A stretch of DNA of 64,000 nucleotides from Apostichopus japonicus (lineage: Eukaryota > Echinodermata > Holothuroidea > Aspidochirotida > Stichopodidae), in the NCBI RefSeq assembly GCF_037975245.1, contig NC_092574.1, forward strand, positions 1,630,001 through 1,694,000, written 5' to 3'. The notes under the pieces were generated by a model that saw nothing but the letters and a program-made list of their open reading frames with translations, was not told the DNA's origin and searched no databases. Shown piece by piece: positions 49,401 to 58,311 of the stretch; the stretch's first letter is position 1, and each line of letters opens with the position of its first letter. The position numbers and the translations under genes were made by a program.

Positions 49401-49761
49401 GATATTGGAGGAGCGAGGGCGAACGATCCTGATGAAGGACGGACTGATCGACGAAGAAGCAGCTAAACGGAAGAACCAGGATCCAACACACCAAGAGGCT
49501 TTGGAGCGTGTGGAAGGACTTGACTCAAAGGTGAATCACCAGCAACAGAGATTCTCGCGACTAGTTGCAGAGTACAGTAATTCACAGATGAAGCTGAAAC
49601 AACGTTTAACTAGGGTCGAAAAGAAACTCAAAAGCTTGCAACGAAATGGAGATAGTACATCAGAAAGAAGCCGCCTCCGAGGAGACTCTGAAAACGAAAT
49701 CACAGACAGACGAGATAATATATCTCAGAAGTCGGACAATGAAAAATCAAAAGATGATTGA
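20784..49761 (+). CDS. Cyclic nucleotide-gated channel, A-type subunit (CNGA-like)
   Basis: Four exons (20784-21065, 25852-25982, 47790-48010, 48269-49761) join in phase to 708 codons, close to the roughly 690 of vertebrate CNGA proteins. It would form a plasma-membrane cation channel opened by cGMP or cAMP. Approximate positions: acidic N-terminus; a conserved motif [10 protein letters not shown]1 at [18 protein letters not shown]4 with [13 protein letters not shown] (263-275); S5 with HWNAC (302-306); selectivity filter TIGETP (358-363) with the Glu typical of A subunits; S6; C-linker; cyclic-nucleotide-binding domain (about 473-593) with FGEISILN and GNRRTANV, including the Thr linked to cGMP preference; and a C-terminal coiled coil (about 618-668) like the CLZ trimerisation domain. 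A sequon NES (327-329) precedes the pore. The start codon is the least certain part. Confidence 0.93.
21112..21372. repeat. TA-rich microsatellite in CNG intron 1
   Basis: Long (AT)n with AAATA and ACATA interruptions, starting less than 50 bp after the exon 1 donor. Apparent Tyr/Ile reading frames are translations of the repeat. Confidence 0.95.
21780..22225. repeat. R1 dispersed repeat, copy d
   Basis: Two to three diverged units, with 'GCTTGTAAATACGATTA', 'GGTGTACAAGAATCCTAT', 'GGAGGTCAAAGGCCC' and 'GTAAACACGATATGTCAA'. Within CNG intron 1. Confidence 0.65.
22226..23828. other. intronic, no gene seen
   Basis: CNG intron 1. Contains G-runs near 23080 and a GC-richer patch at 23465-23610 reminiscent of hAT-like element ends, but no paired termini were found. 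Confidence 0.4.
23829..23950. repeat. AT microsatellite
   Basis: (AT)n / ATAAATAT tract in CNG intron 1. Confidence 0.9.
24915..24994. repeat. 80-nt imperfect hairpin in CNG intron 1
   Basis: The arms GTACCAAGGTAAACATGAAG (from 24915) and CTTCATGTTTACTTTGTAC (to 24994) pair over about 20 bp with a single bulge and one G-U, around a loop of about 35 nt. The size is within the range of a pre-miRNA but also fits a short palindromic element. Expression is unknown. Confidence 0.6.
25852..25982 (+). CDS. CNG channel exon 2
   Basis: Acceptor TTCCACAG (ends 25851), donor GTTAGA (25983); enters phase 0 and leaves after two bases of a Ser codon. It encodes [21 protein letters not shown] and a Gln/Ser-rich tail. 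The W..DSFLERF pattern is conserved in vertebrate CNGA N-termini. Confidence 0.88.
26570..26601. repeat. short inverted repeat
   Basis: AGTGCGACAGTCG pairs with CGACTGTCGCACT around a few bases; a third copy of GACTGTCGCACT follows at about 26613. It lies shortly after CAGGGACGTCGTTAG (about 26492), a possible transposon end without an identified partner. Confidence 0.7.
27010..27330. repeat. about 100-bp tandem repeat, three copies
   Basis: Units start at AAAATGTTTAATTGACA near 27016, 27122 and 27221, each with 'CTCGTCAATTGGACAT' and 'TCATTCCAACTGAGCAATT' related sequence. A 69-codon frame across it is just the repeat. Confidence 0.8.
27736..28200. mobile_element. hAT-like MITE
   Basis: A 465-bp element with ends CAGGGGTGGTAGGAGCC / GAAGCTTCCTACCCCTTG and 7 of 8 matching flanking bases (AGCATGGA / TGCATGGA). 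Both subterminal regions contain G/C runs. No coding capacity. Confidence 0.75.
28743..28864. repeat. DIRS inverted terminal repeat (left in window)
   Basis: 122 bp identical to the reverse complement of 35325-35446. The element extends further out to about 28704, an edge defined by the internal complementary region. Confidence 0.95.
29494..29592. repeat. DIRS internal complementary region
   Basis: Bases 29494-29546 are the exact reverse complement of 28704-28756 (53 bp), and 29547-29592 the exact reverse complement of 35417-35462 (46 bp). The two halves abut, reproducing the junction of a circularised element, and so define both termini. Confidence 0.95.
29549..30535 (-). pseudogene. DIRS tyrosine recombinase (frameshifted)
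   Basis: An open frame of 324 codons on the minus strand encodes most of a phage-integrase-like tyrosine recombinase of the DIRS group, thought to integrate the circular DNA intermediate. The N-terminal core-binding segment has [17 protein letters not shown]. The catalytic domain has ASARRS (first Arg region), HDIRG (His-x-x-Arg), [10 protein letters not shown] and CYLSD (nucleophile Tyr). Just upstream of HSLFEEGKQ the expected coding ([14 protein letters not shown]) continues in another frame, so a one-base indel lies near 30460. Similarity stops at about 30540, where SINE sequence begins. The 3' end overlaps the internal complementary region, as is usual. Confidence 0.88.
30541..30782 (-). 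mobile_element. tRNA-derived SINE inside DIRS
   Basis: On the minus strand it starts GAGAGCACTGTGGTCAAATGG (A-box region about 30760-30772) with a B box GTTTGAGTCCT (about 30716-30726), then a body resembling the SINE at 52050: 'TTGTGTCTTTGGGCAAGG' and 'TTTATCTCCATTGCGTCT'. Same family, opposite strand. Confidence 0.85.
31060..31131 (-). mobile_element. second tRNA-derived SINE head
   Basis: On the minus strand CTGTAGCTCAGTGGTTAAGG (A box) is followed by GGTCCCAAGTTGGGGTC in the B-box position. It is a tRNA-like head of a different SINE type from the one at 30541. The downstream extent is unclear. Confidence 0.6.
31140..32218. other. unassigned DNA inside DIRS
   Basis: This region occupies the place of the missing reverse transcriptase/RNase H. 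It contains repeated AACGTTAT / AACGT-type motifs at 31290-31480 and two copies of GGCAGTTTGCCAAG (31909 and 31979). No retroelement protein similarity is visible. Confidence 0.4.
32219..33560 (-). pseudogene. DIRS Gag-like region, broken frames
   Basis: GC-rich, with minus-strand frames 33555-33325, 33141-32794 and 32797-32219 in different phases. The products are rich in Arg, Gly, Pro and Ser (192 codons in the last), with repeated Arg-Gly and Pro-Pro-Glu-Arg stretches, compatible with a DIRS Gag and in the correct position after the ITR. I recognise no zinc knuckle. Gag is poorly conserved, so the assignment rests mainly on position, orientation and composition. Confidence 0.5.
33077..33263. 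repeat. 97-bp tandem duplication
   Basis: Two near-identical copies starting CGGTCGGAATTTCTAATGGG / TGGTCGGAATTTCTAATGGG at 33077 and 33174, both ending near CGCCGGGACCTTGGG. It lies within the Gag-like region. Confidence 0.9.
33896..33970. repeat. paired poly-T tracts
   Basis: Two T-runs of over 20 bp separated by a short stretch of mixed sequence. Confidence 0.9.
34168..34465 (-). repeat. diverged duplicate of the Gag N-terminal region
   Basis: On the minus strand the peptide [14 protein letters not shown] followed by PNPSGS and a Glu-rich run parallels [20 protein letters not shown] and a Glu-rich run at 33555-33325, but with a stop. Flanking DNA such as AAGTGAAA..CCAACACTTA is also doubled at 34010 and 34180. 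Confidence 0.6.
34466..35324. other. DIRS 5' leader region, no gene seen
   Basis: Lies between the minus-strand upstream ITR and the Gag-like region. It contains short AT-rich direct repeats around 34700-34800 (ACATGTGGTATAAGGATAAT type). No coding frame of interest. Confidence 0.4.
35325..35446. repeat. DIRS inverted terminal repeat (right in window)
   Basis: Exact reverse complement of 28743-28864. The element continues to about 35462, the edge defined by the internal complementary region. Confidence 0.95.
36050..37100. repeat. about 30-bp AT-rich minisatellite, roughly 30 copies
   Basis: Variants of ACCTGCTACAAGGATATGCT followed by ATAAACTAATA, with unit length varying. A block of about 230 bp containing the variant CCTGCCACATGG recurs with a 405-bp offset (36402 and 36807). 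Two stray units lie at 35725-35790. Confidence 0.95.
37101..38862. other. intronic, no gene seen
   Basis: AT-rich sequence in CNG intron 2. Short open frames resemble nothing known. Confidence 0.4.
38863..39240. mobile_element. hAT-like MITE
   Basis: A 378-bp element with ends CAAGGGCGTAGGAACC / CTTCCTACGCCACTG and a perfect 8-bp duplication GGAATTAT (38855-38862 and 39241-39248). Both subterminal parts hold G/C runs, and 'GCACCAAATTGCATCT' occurs twice inside (39011 and 39093). Confidence 0.88.
39712..40285. repeat. 29-bp minisatellite with palindromic core
   Basis: About 20 units of CCTGTTGGTATACCACATAC plus an AT-rich end. Most carry the 10-bp palindrome TGGTATACCA. The first nine or so follow an A-B-C pattern (TAGATTAT, CGACTACATT, CATGCGTTAT), giving an 87-bp higher-order period. 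Because 29 is not a multiple of three, all frames rotate through the repeat and stay open. Confidence 0.95.
40290..41030. other. intronic, no gene seen
   Basis: AT-rich, nothing recognised. Confidence 0.4.
41031..41752. mobile_element. possible hAT-like relic
   Basis: The left end CAGGCCCGTTACC..GTAGCT and the right end AGCTACACCCCTGCC..CCTG are loosely inverted, with a G-run near the right end as in the other family members. No flanking duplication was found, so the limits are tentative. Confidence 0.35.
42870..43015 (+). repeat. dispersed repeat R2, copy b
   Basis: Similar to 20115-20240, sharing CCTTTAAAGCTAAATTG and ACGTCAGCTCCACAGTG. Confidence 0.5.
43480..44190. repeat. R1 dispersed repeat, variant copy e
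   Basis: Several diverged units of about 150 bp with 'GGTTACCATGGCAATTGAGG', 'TCAAAGGTCA', 'ACTCCAAGGGGAAGCA' and 'TATCAAGTACTATCA'. Contains DR1-like hexamer pairs at 43595-43607, 43740-43752 and 44037-44049. Confidence 0.7.
44463..44745 (+). pseudogene. LINE ORF2 C-terminal remnant
   Basis: A 53-codon frame (44463-44624), then after a stop a continuation in the same frame containing [19 protein letters not shown]. The pattern [36 protein letters not shown] is the typical end of non-LTR retrotransposon ORF2 proteins (CR1/L2-like), followed by CTACTACTACGATGATGA. The reverse transcriptase itself is absent upstream, so this is a 5'-truncated, decayed copy. Confidence 0.7.
45078..45160. repeat. 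16-bp AT microsatellite-like array
   Basis: Five copies of ATTATTATTATATGTT. Confidence 0.95.
45161..45190. repeat. perfect 13-bp hairpin
   Basis: GCAGGGAGTTGTT-CCTT-AACAACTCCCTGC directly after the 16-bp array. The stem shares CAGGGAGTT with the hairpin at 20368. I considered a Helitron 3' end but no CTRR terminus follows. Confidence 0.85.
46210..46476. repeat. long (AT)n tract
   Basis: More than 250 bp of near-pure AT dinucleotide with a few GATA, CATA and AAATA interruptions, self-complementary throughout. In CNG intron 2, about 1.3 kb before exon 3. Confidence 0.97.
47790..48010 (+). CDS. CNG channel exon 3 (S1-S2)
   Basis: Acceptor TCATTTCAG; the first base completes the Ser codon from exon 2. 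The exon starts with an Arg-rich [15 protein letters not shown], then S1 ([20 protein letters not shown]) and S2 ([20 protein letters not shown]), ending LRT plus one base before donor GTAAGA. The fit to CNGA S1-S2 is clear. Confidence 0.93.
48269..49761 (+). CDS. CNG channel exon 4 (S3 to C-terminus)
   Basis: Acceptor TTGTTGGCAG; two bases complete Gly. It encodes residues 213-708: [10 protein letters not shown]3-S6 with the pore, C-linker, nucleotide-binding domain, coiled coil and a charged Ser/Asp/Lys-rich tail ending KSKDD, stop TGA 49759-49761. There is no frameshift or internal stop. Having most of the protein in one last exon is also usual for vertebrate CNGA genes. Confidence 0.97.
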
Positions 49762-52040
49762 AGTCAACCAAACTATATAGCAATAGTGCTGATAACGCAT
49801 TGCCTATACCTTCAAGCCTTGCGTATCATATTGAACGACCTTGATTTAAGAATAACAGTAGGTTTGATGAATAGGAAGAGCCGAGTTGGACAACCAATAA
49901 TAATGGAAAGTATTGTCCCTGAAGATCAAATCTTAATAGGTTAATGAAAGATTGTGTAAGTGTATCTTGCTACTTGAGTTCTACTAAATGATTTTGTGTG
50001 TGTGTGTGCTCTGCGTTTGGGGATCAAGAAGTTAATGTTACACAACGGTAATCCTAAGTATGAGATTAGCCCAAGCTTGGACCCTCAATAGGAACGTGTA
50101 TATGGAATGGCGCAGATGATTTTGCAGTAAATCTTTGTAGATTAGAGCTGGTTAAAGTTATTTATTCATAGCATTCATAAATCACTTAGTTTCTGTTTTC
50201 AAATATGGTTCATCGTTGCTCAAAGTATACGGTATGCCTTTTATTTTGGTACATATAAATCTAGCCGAAACCAGTCATTTATCTGCGTGCCGATCTACCA
50301 CGATTGATTTGTGTAGAAGATGGAAGCATATTTACTTGATAAATCCAAGAAGCTGGAACTTAAACTTGGTAAATTGTAACTAAGCTGTGAAATTTGATTT
50401 AAACGAGCCGTTTTTCCTATGAGAGGTATTCAGCTGTATAAAGCTTTATTGGTGTAGCCAAACATCAGTACGGTCCATAGTATACATTCCAGTGCAGCAT
50501 TTAGGGTGATATGTGGCCTGCGGTTATGTGACACTTTCGGCGTTCCAAAGACGGCAATAACTACAAAGAACATTCTGGCAGCGTTCTAAGAGTGACTTTA
50601 TCTGCAGAGTCTGCTAACTAAACAATGTATAGAATAAAGGACCAATATTTTAACAATTTTCGAGTAATTGAAAACATAATTCTTTTTACAACATTTTTCC
50701 TGTATATAGGTAATGGAATATGTACATATATATGTAAAATAGTGTGTTTACTGTTTGTTAGGCTCTTCATTAAATACAAGGAGATAATGTTTATGCATAA
50801 TTATGTCGCGTTAGATCTTTTGATATTGGGGAATAGTGTGGATAAGTGCAAATTGAAAAGTTTGGAAATTCGTGTAATTTTTCTCCCTGTAACTGGAACA
50901 AAATGCAAAGTGTTTGCGCCTTACTTCGTAGATGTTATGAAGGGCATCGTTAAGTTTGTCAAATGGAAGACTTAGCTGCTGACGATTAATTCACGATATC
51001 AAATTACCAATAAACAGATAAATACTTTTCGTCAGTATGAAATGATTTGAAGCAACTTTTCAAAGTAACCAATTCTTTTACGAGACATGTTCAATATAGG
51101 CTACTCTTGGAATCTGTATATGTTTGCAATTAATACAACTGAAATACACTTTTCATTCATTCCTTTTTGTGTATAGAACCGAACCTAACACAGTGAATAA
51201 TGTTTCCTAAATTAGTTGTTAAATATCATAGTTCCAATGTTTTTGTTAAATATTTTGTATATCACATTCTTGCATTGCAACATTACCACACGGCGAACCA
51301 ATCCACATAGACACTGTGGTTCGTAATTTAACTCAAATAAACTTTCCTGAAAATGACATCATTTTTGGCAAATTGTGGCAACTTGAAACAGAAGACAAAG
51401 AGTGTCCAAAAAGTAATTGAGGTATTTCTAATATACTTGTTAATATTGTTACAGCACTGAGATATACTTTGGACAATTCTTTGTTTTCCTCTTGCTATGT
51501 AAACTGAGAAGCAGTTATTTCAGTAACACGATGCATATTTAACCTTGTAATCCCGGTAAGTGCAGTGTTGGAAGGGACGCAAGAGTGATTTCTTTCCCCC
51601 ACTTGACTGATAGGACTGAAAACATTTGCGACCGGTTTTCTGAGAATACCATCTCAGGTCTGTTAAATTTTTGTTCAGTATTCTGTTTGATGTAGTTAAT
51701 TCAAATTGTCATTAATATTTTTATCATGCTCAAAACTCATTTCCCGTGCAATAAGGATATTATCCTGAGTAACAGTAATCAATTTAATAACCAAAGCGCG
51801 TCGTATAGGCTACGACTCAGCCGTTCTACAATGTATGTTGAAGGAGATGCAAAACCCTACCATCATAATTGGTCTATGTGATAGACATAATTGTCATGAA
51901 CAACTTCCCAAACAGCTAAGATAAATCAATTAGAGAGATATAGTCATAGATTGAATATTTCTATACACACCTGGATGAAGACTTAATCAAGTCTTAAAGG
52001 ATATTAGGAAGTTTTCTGTATTTACTGCAGTGTTTATTAT
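49762..52040 (+). other. probable CNG 3' UTR and downstream flank
   Basis: AT-rich, with candidate AATAAA signals at 51009-51014 and 51336-51341. A 116-codon frame at 50625-50975 has no recognised domain and is probably chance. The transcript end cannot be fixed from sequence. Confidence 0.45.
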
Positions 52041-52049
52041 CTGTATAGT

Positions 52050-52490
52050 GAGGGCGTTGTGGTCAAGTGGGTAAGGCAGTGGACTTGTGATCTAAGCATG
52101 ACAGGTTCGAGTCCTGGCCAGATCCTTGTGTCCTTTGGCAAGGCGCTTTATCTCCATTGCCTCTCTTCACCCATGTGTACATGGGGACTTGCGAGGTAAC
52201 TTGTGAATATAGTTTCGTGCGCCGGTTTTTGGCTGCACCCTATGGGAAGTCCCCCGGGGGACATGTGGTTGTGGTGCACTGTTATGCCCCAGGAGAGATT
52301 GTTTGAATTGTGCACTGGTGTGTAGGTGTGACAAGTTACTACCGGCCGAAGAAGGTATTCAGTGTGGGATTCATAGTTGTAGGCCTATGTATGCTTCATG
52401 CACTACCGGCCGAAGAAGGTATTCAGTGTGGGAGTCATAGTACATTTTTTTTTAAATGTACTACTAAAAATAGTACATTTTTTGTGTTAT
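52050..52490 (+). mobile_element. tRNA-derived SINE
   Basis: The head has an A-box-like TGTGGTCAAGTGGGTAAGGC and a B box GGTTCGAGTCC (52104-52114). The body has TTGTGTCCTTTGGCAAGGCG and TTTATCTCCATTGCCTCT, shared with 30541-30782. The 3' part has two copies of CTACCGGCCGAAGAAGGTAT (52338 and 52406). The tail ends in a T/A-rich stretch. The tRNA-like head runs into the SINE body and lacks a clean anticodon arm, so it is not called a tRNA gene. Confidence 0.85.
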
Positions 52491-54035
52491 AACCTAATCT
52501 ATGTCGCACCACAGATTAGCTGATTAGTAGGACTATCACATGACATCTAAGTCTCTCACCCTCCCCTCCCCATGACAAAAAATTGTGTTTTTAATTAGGG
52601 TTTGAATTTTAGAGGATGTTAAATGTGCCAACTAGCGATCAAACGCAGGAAACAACTCCCATAATTTCCATTTTCTGCATGCACAGTTGGCCAAATTCAT
52701 TGGTTACACAAAACTAGAGAAATTAAACGATTTCATGTTATTTCTGATGGTATTCCTTGAGAAAATATTAAATCTCGAAACCAACTTTTTTCAAGCTAAT
52801 CGTGGCAATTGCCTCCTGAGTATCTGTTTTTGATGCTGTGATTTTGTTGATCAAAATCAAACACTTTCTGTACTAATATAATGGGAAATTGTGTCACAAA
52901 ATATGTGCATAATATAAAAGCAGCATTAACGTTTAAATGCATCTGATATATTATTTTCTCAAAGAGGAGACACGCCTCCGAATAAAGGCCTTTGACCTAC
53001 TGATGACTGATGTTCTCCAGCACCCAATCCCTATAGTAGAAATGTTATGGATAATTTGTCTTAATATGTGATAAGAAATCCATAAATAACTTCAAAATAC
53101 TAAATGATTGTATCATGCTTTAGAGATTTTACACTTAAAAAATATCGAATATTTTACCTAACACTTGGCAAGCATGTATCTAACCATACAAAGTAGAATT
53201 ACGAAAGTCTAACCACAAAATGTAATTCCCATAACGATAGTTTGGTAACAAATGTCTTAATTTTGCTTGTTGGGGGCGGGGGGGGGGTGGCAAACATTCA
53301 TCCAACTCTGGTTGGATATACGTACCCAGTGTTGGATAATTTATTTGTCCACTTTTTTTGGTATAGTTTACCTATATTAGGTTGTGTCAATGGTACGATC
53401 AGTGTTTTACAAGCGACATTCGAACGTTGCCACTCCCTGGCAACATTGTATATTATAGTATGTACTTTAGAGACCACAGTACGCAACCACACGGAGTTAG
53501 GCAAACATTACAACTTTCCTAAACAACTGTTCACTAAATTCATGTAAGATCATTGTCGAATGATGTTAATATTGAAGTATAAGGAAGGAAAATGAGCACA
53601 TTAACTTATATATTAATATGTAAGCCCATGCACAGATATTATTGTATTGTATTTCCAAATGTTCAATGATGTAATAGATCATACGGCAAATGAAGCAAAA
53701 AAATAATGTACCGTAATATTTTCTACTTTCTAACGATGTTCTTTAAAAAAAAAAATTAATAAGCTGCTGTCATAAGATTAATGCACCTTCACTTGGTATC
53801 GCTTATTTAGAACCTGTTTGTGGAATTTTTCGTTACTTAATTAGTTTACTGAAATTTGCACATATCCTATTTTCTCTATTTTCTATGTTCTAAGTTTCAT
53901 TTATCACATAGCTTGTATTTGAATATTGTCAAGATATTCCAATTTGAATAAAGTTTGTCTCAGTTTCTTAATGTAGTACCTTCAAAATAAAAGATATTGA
54001 AGTAATATGCACGTACTTATTAGTCTGTAGCATAC
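52491..54035. other. intergenic, no gene seen
   Basis: AT-rich; a G-run near 53275-53288. Nothing recognisable. Confidence 0.4.
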
Positions 54036-54036
54036 T

Positions 54037-55275
54037 CAATCTCCATACGAACCGCCTCCCCTAACCTGAACTCTACCTTATAATATGACCTCCATACAAA
54101 CCTCCCCTAACCTGAACTCTACCTTATAATATGATCTCCACACAGACTTCCCCTAACCTGAACTGTACCTTATAATATGATCTCCATACAAACCTCCCCT
54201 AACCTGAACTCTACCTTATAATATGATCTCCATACAAACCACCCCTAACCTGAACTCTACCTTATAATATGACCTCCATACAAACCTCCCCTAACCTAAA
54301 CTCTACCTAATCATATGATCTCCATACAAACCGCCTCCCCTAACCTGAACTCTACCTTATAAAATGATCTCCATACAAACCTCCTCTTACCTGAAATCTA
54401 CCTTATAATATGATCTCCATACAAACCTCCTCTAACCTGAACTCTACCTTATAATATGATCTCCATAAAAAACCTCCCCTAACCTGAACTCTACCTTATA
54501 ATATGATCTCCATACAAACCACCCCTAACCTGAACTCTACCTTATAATATGATCTCCATACAAACCACCCCTAACCTGAACTCTACCTTATAATATGATC
54601 TCCATACAAACCTCCCCTAACCTGAACTCTACCTTATAATATGATCTCCATACAAACCACCCCTAACCTGAACTCTACCTTATAATATGATCTCCATACA
54701 AACCACCCCTAACCTGAACTCTACCTTATAATATGATCTCCATACAAACCTCCCCTAACCTGAACTCTACCTTATAATATGATCTCCATACAAACCTCCC
54801 CTAACCTGAACTCTACCTTATAAAATGATCTCCATACAAACCTCCTCTAACCTGAAATCTACCTTATAATATGATCTCCATACAAACCTCCTCTAACCTG
54901 AACTCTACCTTATAATATGATCTCCATAAAAAACCTCCCCTAACCTGAACTCTACCTTATAATATGATCTCCATACAAACCTCCCCTAACCTGAACTCTA
55001 CCTTATAATATGATCTCCATACAAACCTCCCCTAACCTGAACTCTATCTTATAATATGATCTTCATACAAACCTCCTCTAACCTTAACTCCACCTTATTA
55101 TATGATCTCCATACAAACCACCCCTAACCTGAACTCTACCTTATAATATGATCTCCATACAAACCACCCCTAACCTGAACTCTACCTTATGATATGATCT
55201 CCATACAAACCTCCCCTAACCTGAACTCTACCTTATAATATGATCTCCATACAAACCTCCCTTAACCTATAATAT
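54037..55275. repeat. 46-bp minisatellite, about 27 copies
   Basis: Units of ATGATCTCCATACAAACCTC plus CCCTAACCTGAACTCTACCT plus TATAAT, with CCTCCCCT, CCACCCCT and CCTCCTCT variants. Rare variants (CCATAAAAAACC at 54464 and 54925; TAAAATGATC) recur 461 bp apart, about ten units, showing a higher-order duplication. Confidence 0.97.
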
Positions 55276-55374
55276 GATGACGACGATCACGAGGACGGGA
55301 CGAGTACGATGAGGATGGCGCTCGACGACAATGATCATCATCTAGTATTTTCAAAAGAGAAAATGCTAAGATGC

Positions 55375-55539
55375 AACTTTGAAGGCCTGGAAGTGCCATT
55401 TCCAGCGATCTCGGAGGCATTTTCAGCCAAAATTTTCTTGTATGCTTCGCGCCAACATGGTGGCGCTACGCTTAGATAGTTTGCAGTGCCGAATCTACAG
55501 TTTCGCCCCTCCCTTGGCAAATTCCTGGCTACGCGCCTG
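55375..55539 (-). mobile_element. relic of the hAT-like family
   Basis: On the minus strand it reads CAGGCGCGTAGCCAGGAATT, then CTAAGCGTAGCGCCACCATG, then GAGATCGCTGGAAATGGCAC and CCAGGCCTTC: the same order of landmarks as the elements at 11120 and 58312. The inner end fades, so it is truncated. Confidence 0.75.
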
Positions 55540-57900
55540 CGTTGTAAAGCGGAAATCTGCAACAGCTACCGTGTAGTGTTTGTTCGCCACAGTAAACATA
55601 TACACTGATACTATAAGAAGTTCACCATAGTAATGTTTGTGACTTGGCCGATTCAGCAAGCTACCGGTTCATCATTGCAAAATTGTGGACAATTCGGTTT
55701 CGTAGTGAACGATCTTGCCTTTGTTACACTGTTTTACAAATAAATGATCACAAACATCGTCCTTCAGGTGATTTGCTTAGATCGCTTAGTAAATCGTAGC
55801 CTTATTCAAGGTCGTGGGTATCTGTTTTCACTATATACTCACAATCTCGAATATCACTAGCCCGCCCTCTTTTATTGCACCTCAGTGGGGCTGTTCAGCC
55901 CACAGTTTTGTAAATTTTGTCAGAGCAGTTTTAACTATCCATTGTTTTTCATCTATTTTTCCCTCGGAAAACCGATGGAACCACTCAAACTTGTCAATTG
56001 TATAAACACCTCTGCGTGCATGTTCACATTTGTTAACCAGTGTGCATTGAGGGACGCAAATGACTTTACTGCGTACAATTCACACGCTGACTTCATGTAT
56101 AGACTGACATGTATGGTGCGCCTATAGTGTGCAATGATTCCTGAAATCGAAATATGTCGTATTAAATTGACATATGTTAGTTTGTCGTGCTCTTATTGGA
56201 CGATCATTGTCACATGTCATTTTATAGTTCTCTGATTGAAATAAATCGACATAATTGTGGGTATTTAGACTACTTTGGTACCATGAGCCGAAATCAGAAG
56301 ATCTGTTGCCGATGAATGCCTTGGGAAGTTGGGCCTAACCGGCTAGGCTAATGAATCTATGCTAGTCCGACCTAACTTTGTTTGTTTGATTATATGAGCC
56401 TAAGTTAGGCTAAGCTCAATCACGTAGCCAGATGAACCACACATACCGTATGTATAAAACTCTGTCGTGTGTGTCAAGGGCGAGAGTGAATGCCGGGTCA
56501 TCTGGACTACGCGAGGTCAAATTGTGTAACTTCAATTGACGTTCATTCAGTGTGTTTGGATGGAATGTTTCCCTGAGATGCTGAGGGCCAATGTAAAAAG
56601 CAGTAGCGGCAATTGGGGCGTGGCCCATTCTTATTATGTCGGTGCAAGAGTGACGACGCAGTTTTCCGAACTGTGCAGGTATAATGTGTGGTTCGCGCCA
56701 GAATTTATTGAAAAGTAGATACAGTGTGTTCCCGCCTTTTTCTCCGCATTTGAAGTCGGGTTTTTACTGGGTGTTCCCGCACGTGCCCACAGGGTTAATT
56801 CGTGTTCCCACGAGTTTTGCTGCCAACTGAAAAACCGGGAGTTTCTTAAACAACGTTTTGTTTTATCTTGTAAACACAAATTGTTCACCGCCTTTCTTTA
56901 CCCATGACAGCGTAGCCTAAGCCTAACATCAGTAAGACAGTTAGGTCTGGGCTAGGTTAGGGAATAAGAGCCTACAAATGTTAGCGTAATAAACGATAAA
57001 TATAAGGCCGTTTTCAGACAATTTGAAAGTTAGTTTGTAGTATTTTCAACTTTATTATGGACTGTACAAGGAGTTAGAGACAATATTCGGTTTATTGTAA
57101 GGTCGAATGCCGTCAAATCTTGTGATAATGTTAGCTTAAAATTTGAAATAGCCTAATGTTATTGACTCAGAAAATTAAAAATATCCTATCGAGAGTGCGA
57201 TCAACTTAAACTATTTTAAGAGATGTTGCCATAGATAAATTTGCAAATTGTCATGATTTTGACCACCGGTTTTCCAACTCTTGTATTATAATGAGAACGA
57301 GAACGACCCATCATTGACCCTAATCGTTTCCTACTCGAGTCATAATGTTAAGAAAGTTTTCAAAGAACTCTATTTGTCGTACACATATGCATTTTAAGGT
57401 TGAAATCGAGTCTTTACTGTGTTGAGATGCAAACTATCTCTTTTAAATTCTGTCTTTATAATAAAAAGGAAATCTGTAGATGCAAATTGTTACTTCATGT
57501 CTTTTATAGTTCATACTAAGTTTACTGCCATTCCTATTATCATGTTAAACATTTTTGTTGCTAAGTAGCGGTATTCCTGTTGTTGCACAGCGCCCTCCCG
57601 TCTTTCTGTCTAAGTTACAAGGCGGAGAGCGAAGTTAGATTTTAGAACGTGTAAAAGTTTGACACAGTTCTCCCTAATTAGTCGTATTCTACGATAAGTA
57701 AATAGTTGTGAAAAGGCCTTGGACAGGGATGAGTCCAAATAAAACAGAAGTTCTACGATTACCGGGTTTTTTAAAATGTTTTTTGATGCGTTTACGCTAA
57801 GATAATCGTAGTCATTCGAAGAGGCTACAATTCATATTGGAACCATTATCTCATCTCCTTACATGATGAGATATTGCACTACACCCCACATCAGAAATGT
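55540..57900. other. intergenic, no gene seen
   Basis: No recognised exon or element. Confidence 0.4.
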
Positions 57901-57907
57901 GACGAAG

Positions 57908-57966
57908 TGTGTGTGTGCGTGTGTGCGTGTATGTATGTGCGTATGTATGCGTGTTTGTTTGTATAC
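57908..57966. repeat. GT-rich microsatellite
   Basis: (GT)n with GTAT and GCGT interruptions. Confidence 0.9.
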
Positions 57967-58311
57967 ATACTTTCTGTCCCCTACCTGTGACTGCGGATTG
58001 ACGCCCCTGCTCCAGGTCCATTAAATTCGATGCAGCATGCACACTAAACCTGCACTGAACTAAACTAACGTTAATTTAGCGCAGTTCATACTTACGGTCT
58101 AATGACGTTCACAGCGTGATAACTTTGTTATTTGTTTATTTAAATGTTTTAATCTTTTTGTCTTTTGTTATTTCATATTATTTCTTATTTAATAACTTTG
58201 TTTTTTTTGGCCGGTTGAGTGAGCTACTCATTGATGTCAGTACATTTAGATATATAAGTAATTTATGGAACCATCGGCAAGCACTGAAGTATTGTCAACT
58301 TATCTTGTGAC

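Noticed and set aside
50625-50975. 116-codon frame after the CNG stop
   Set aside because: AT-rich, no domain, no splice context; most likely 3' UTR.
52050-52122. tRNA gene
   Set aside because: Good A and B boxes, but the sequence runs into a SINE body shared with 30541-30782 and lacks a clean cloverleaf.
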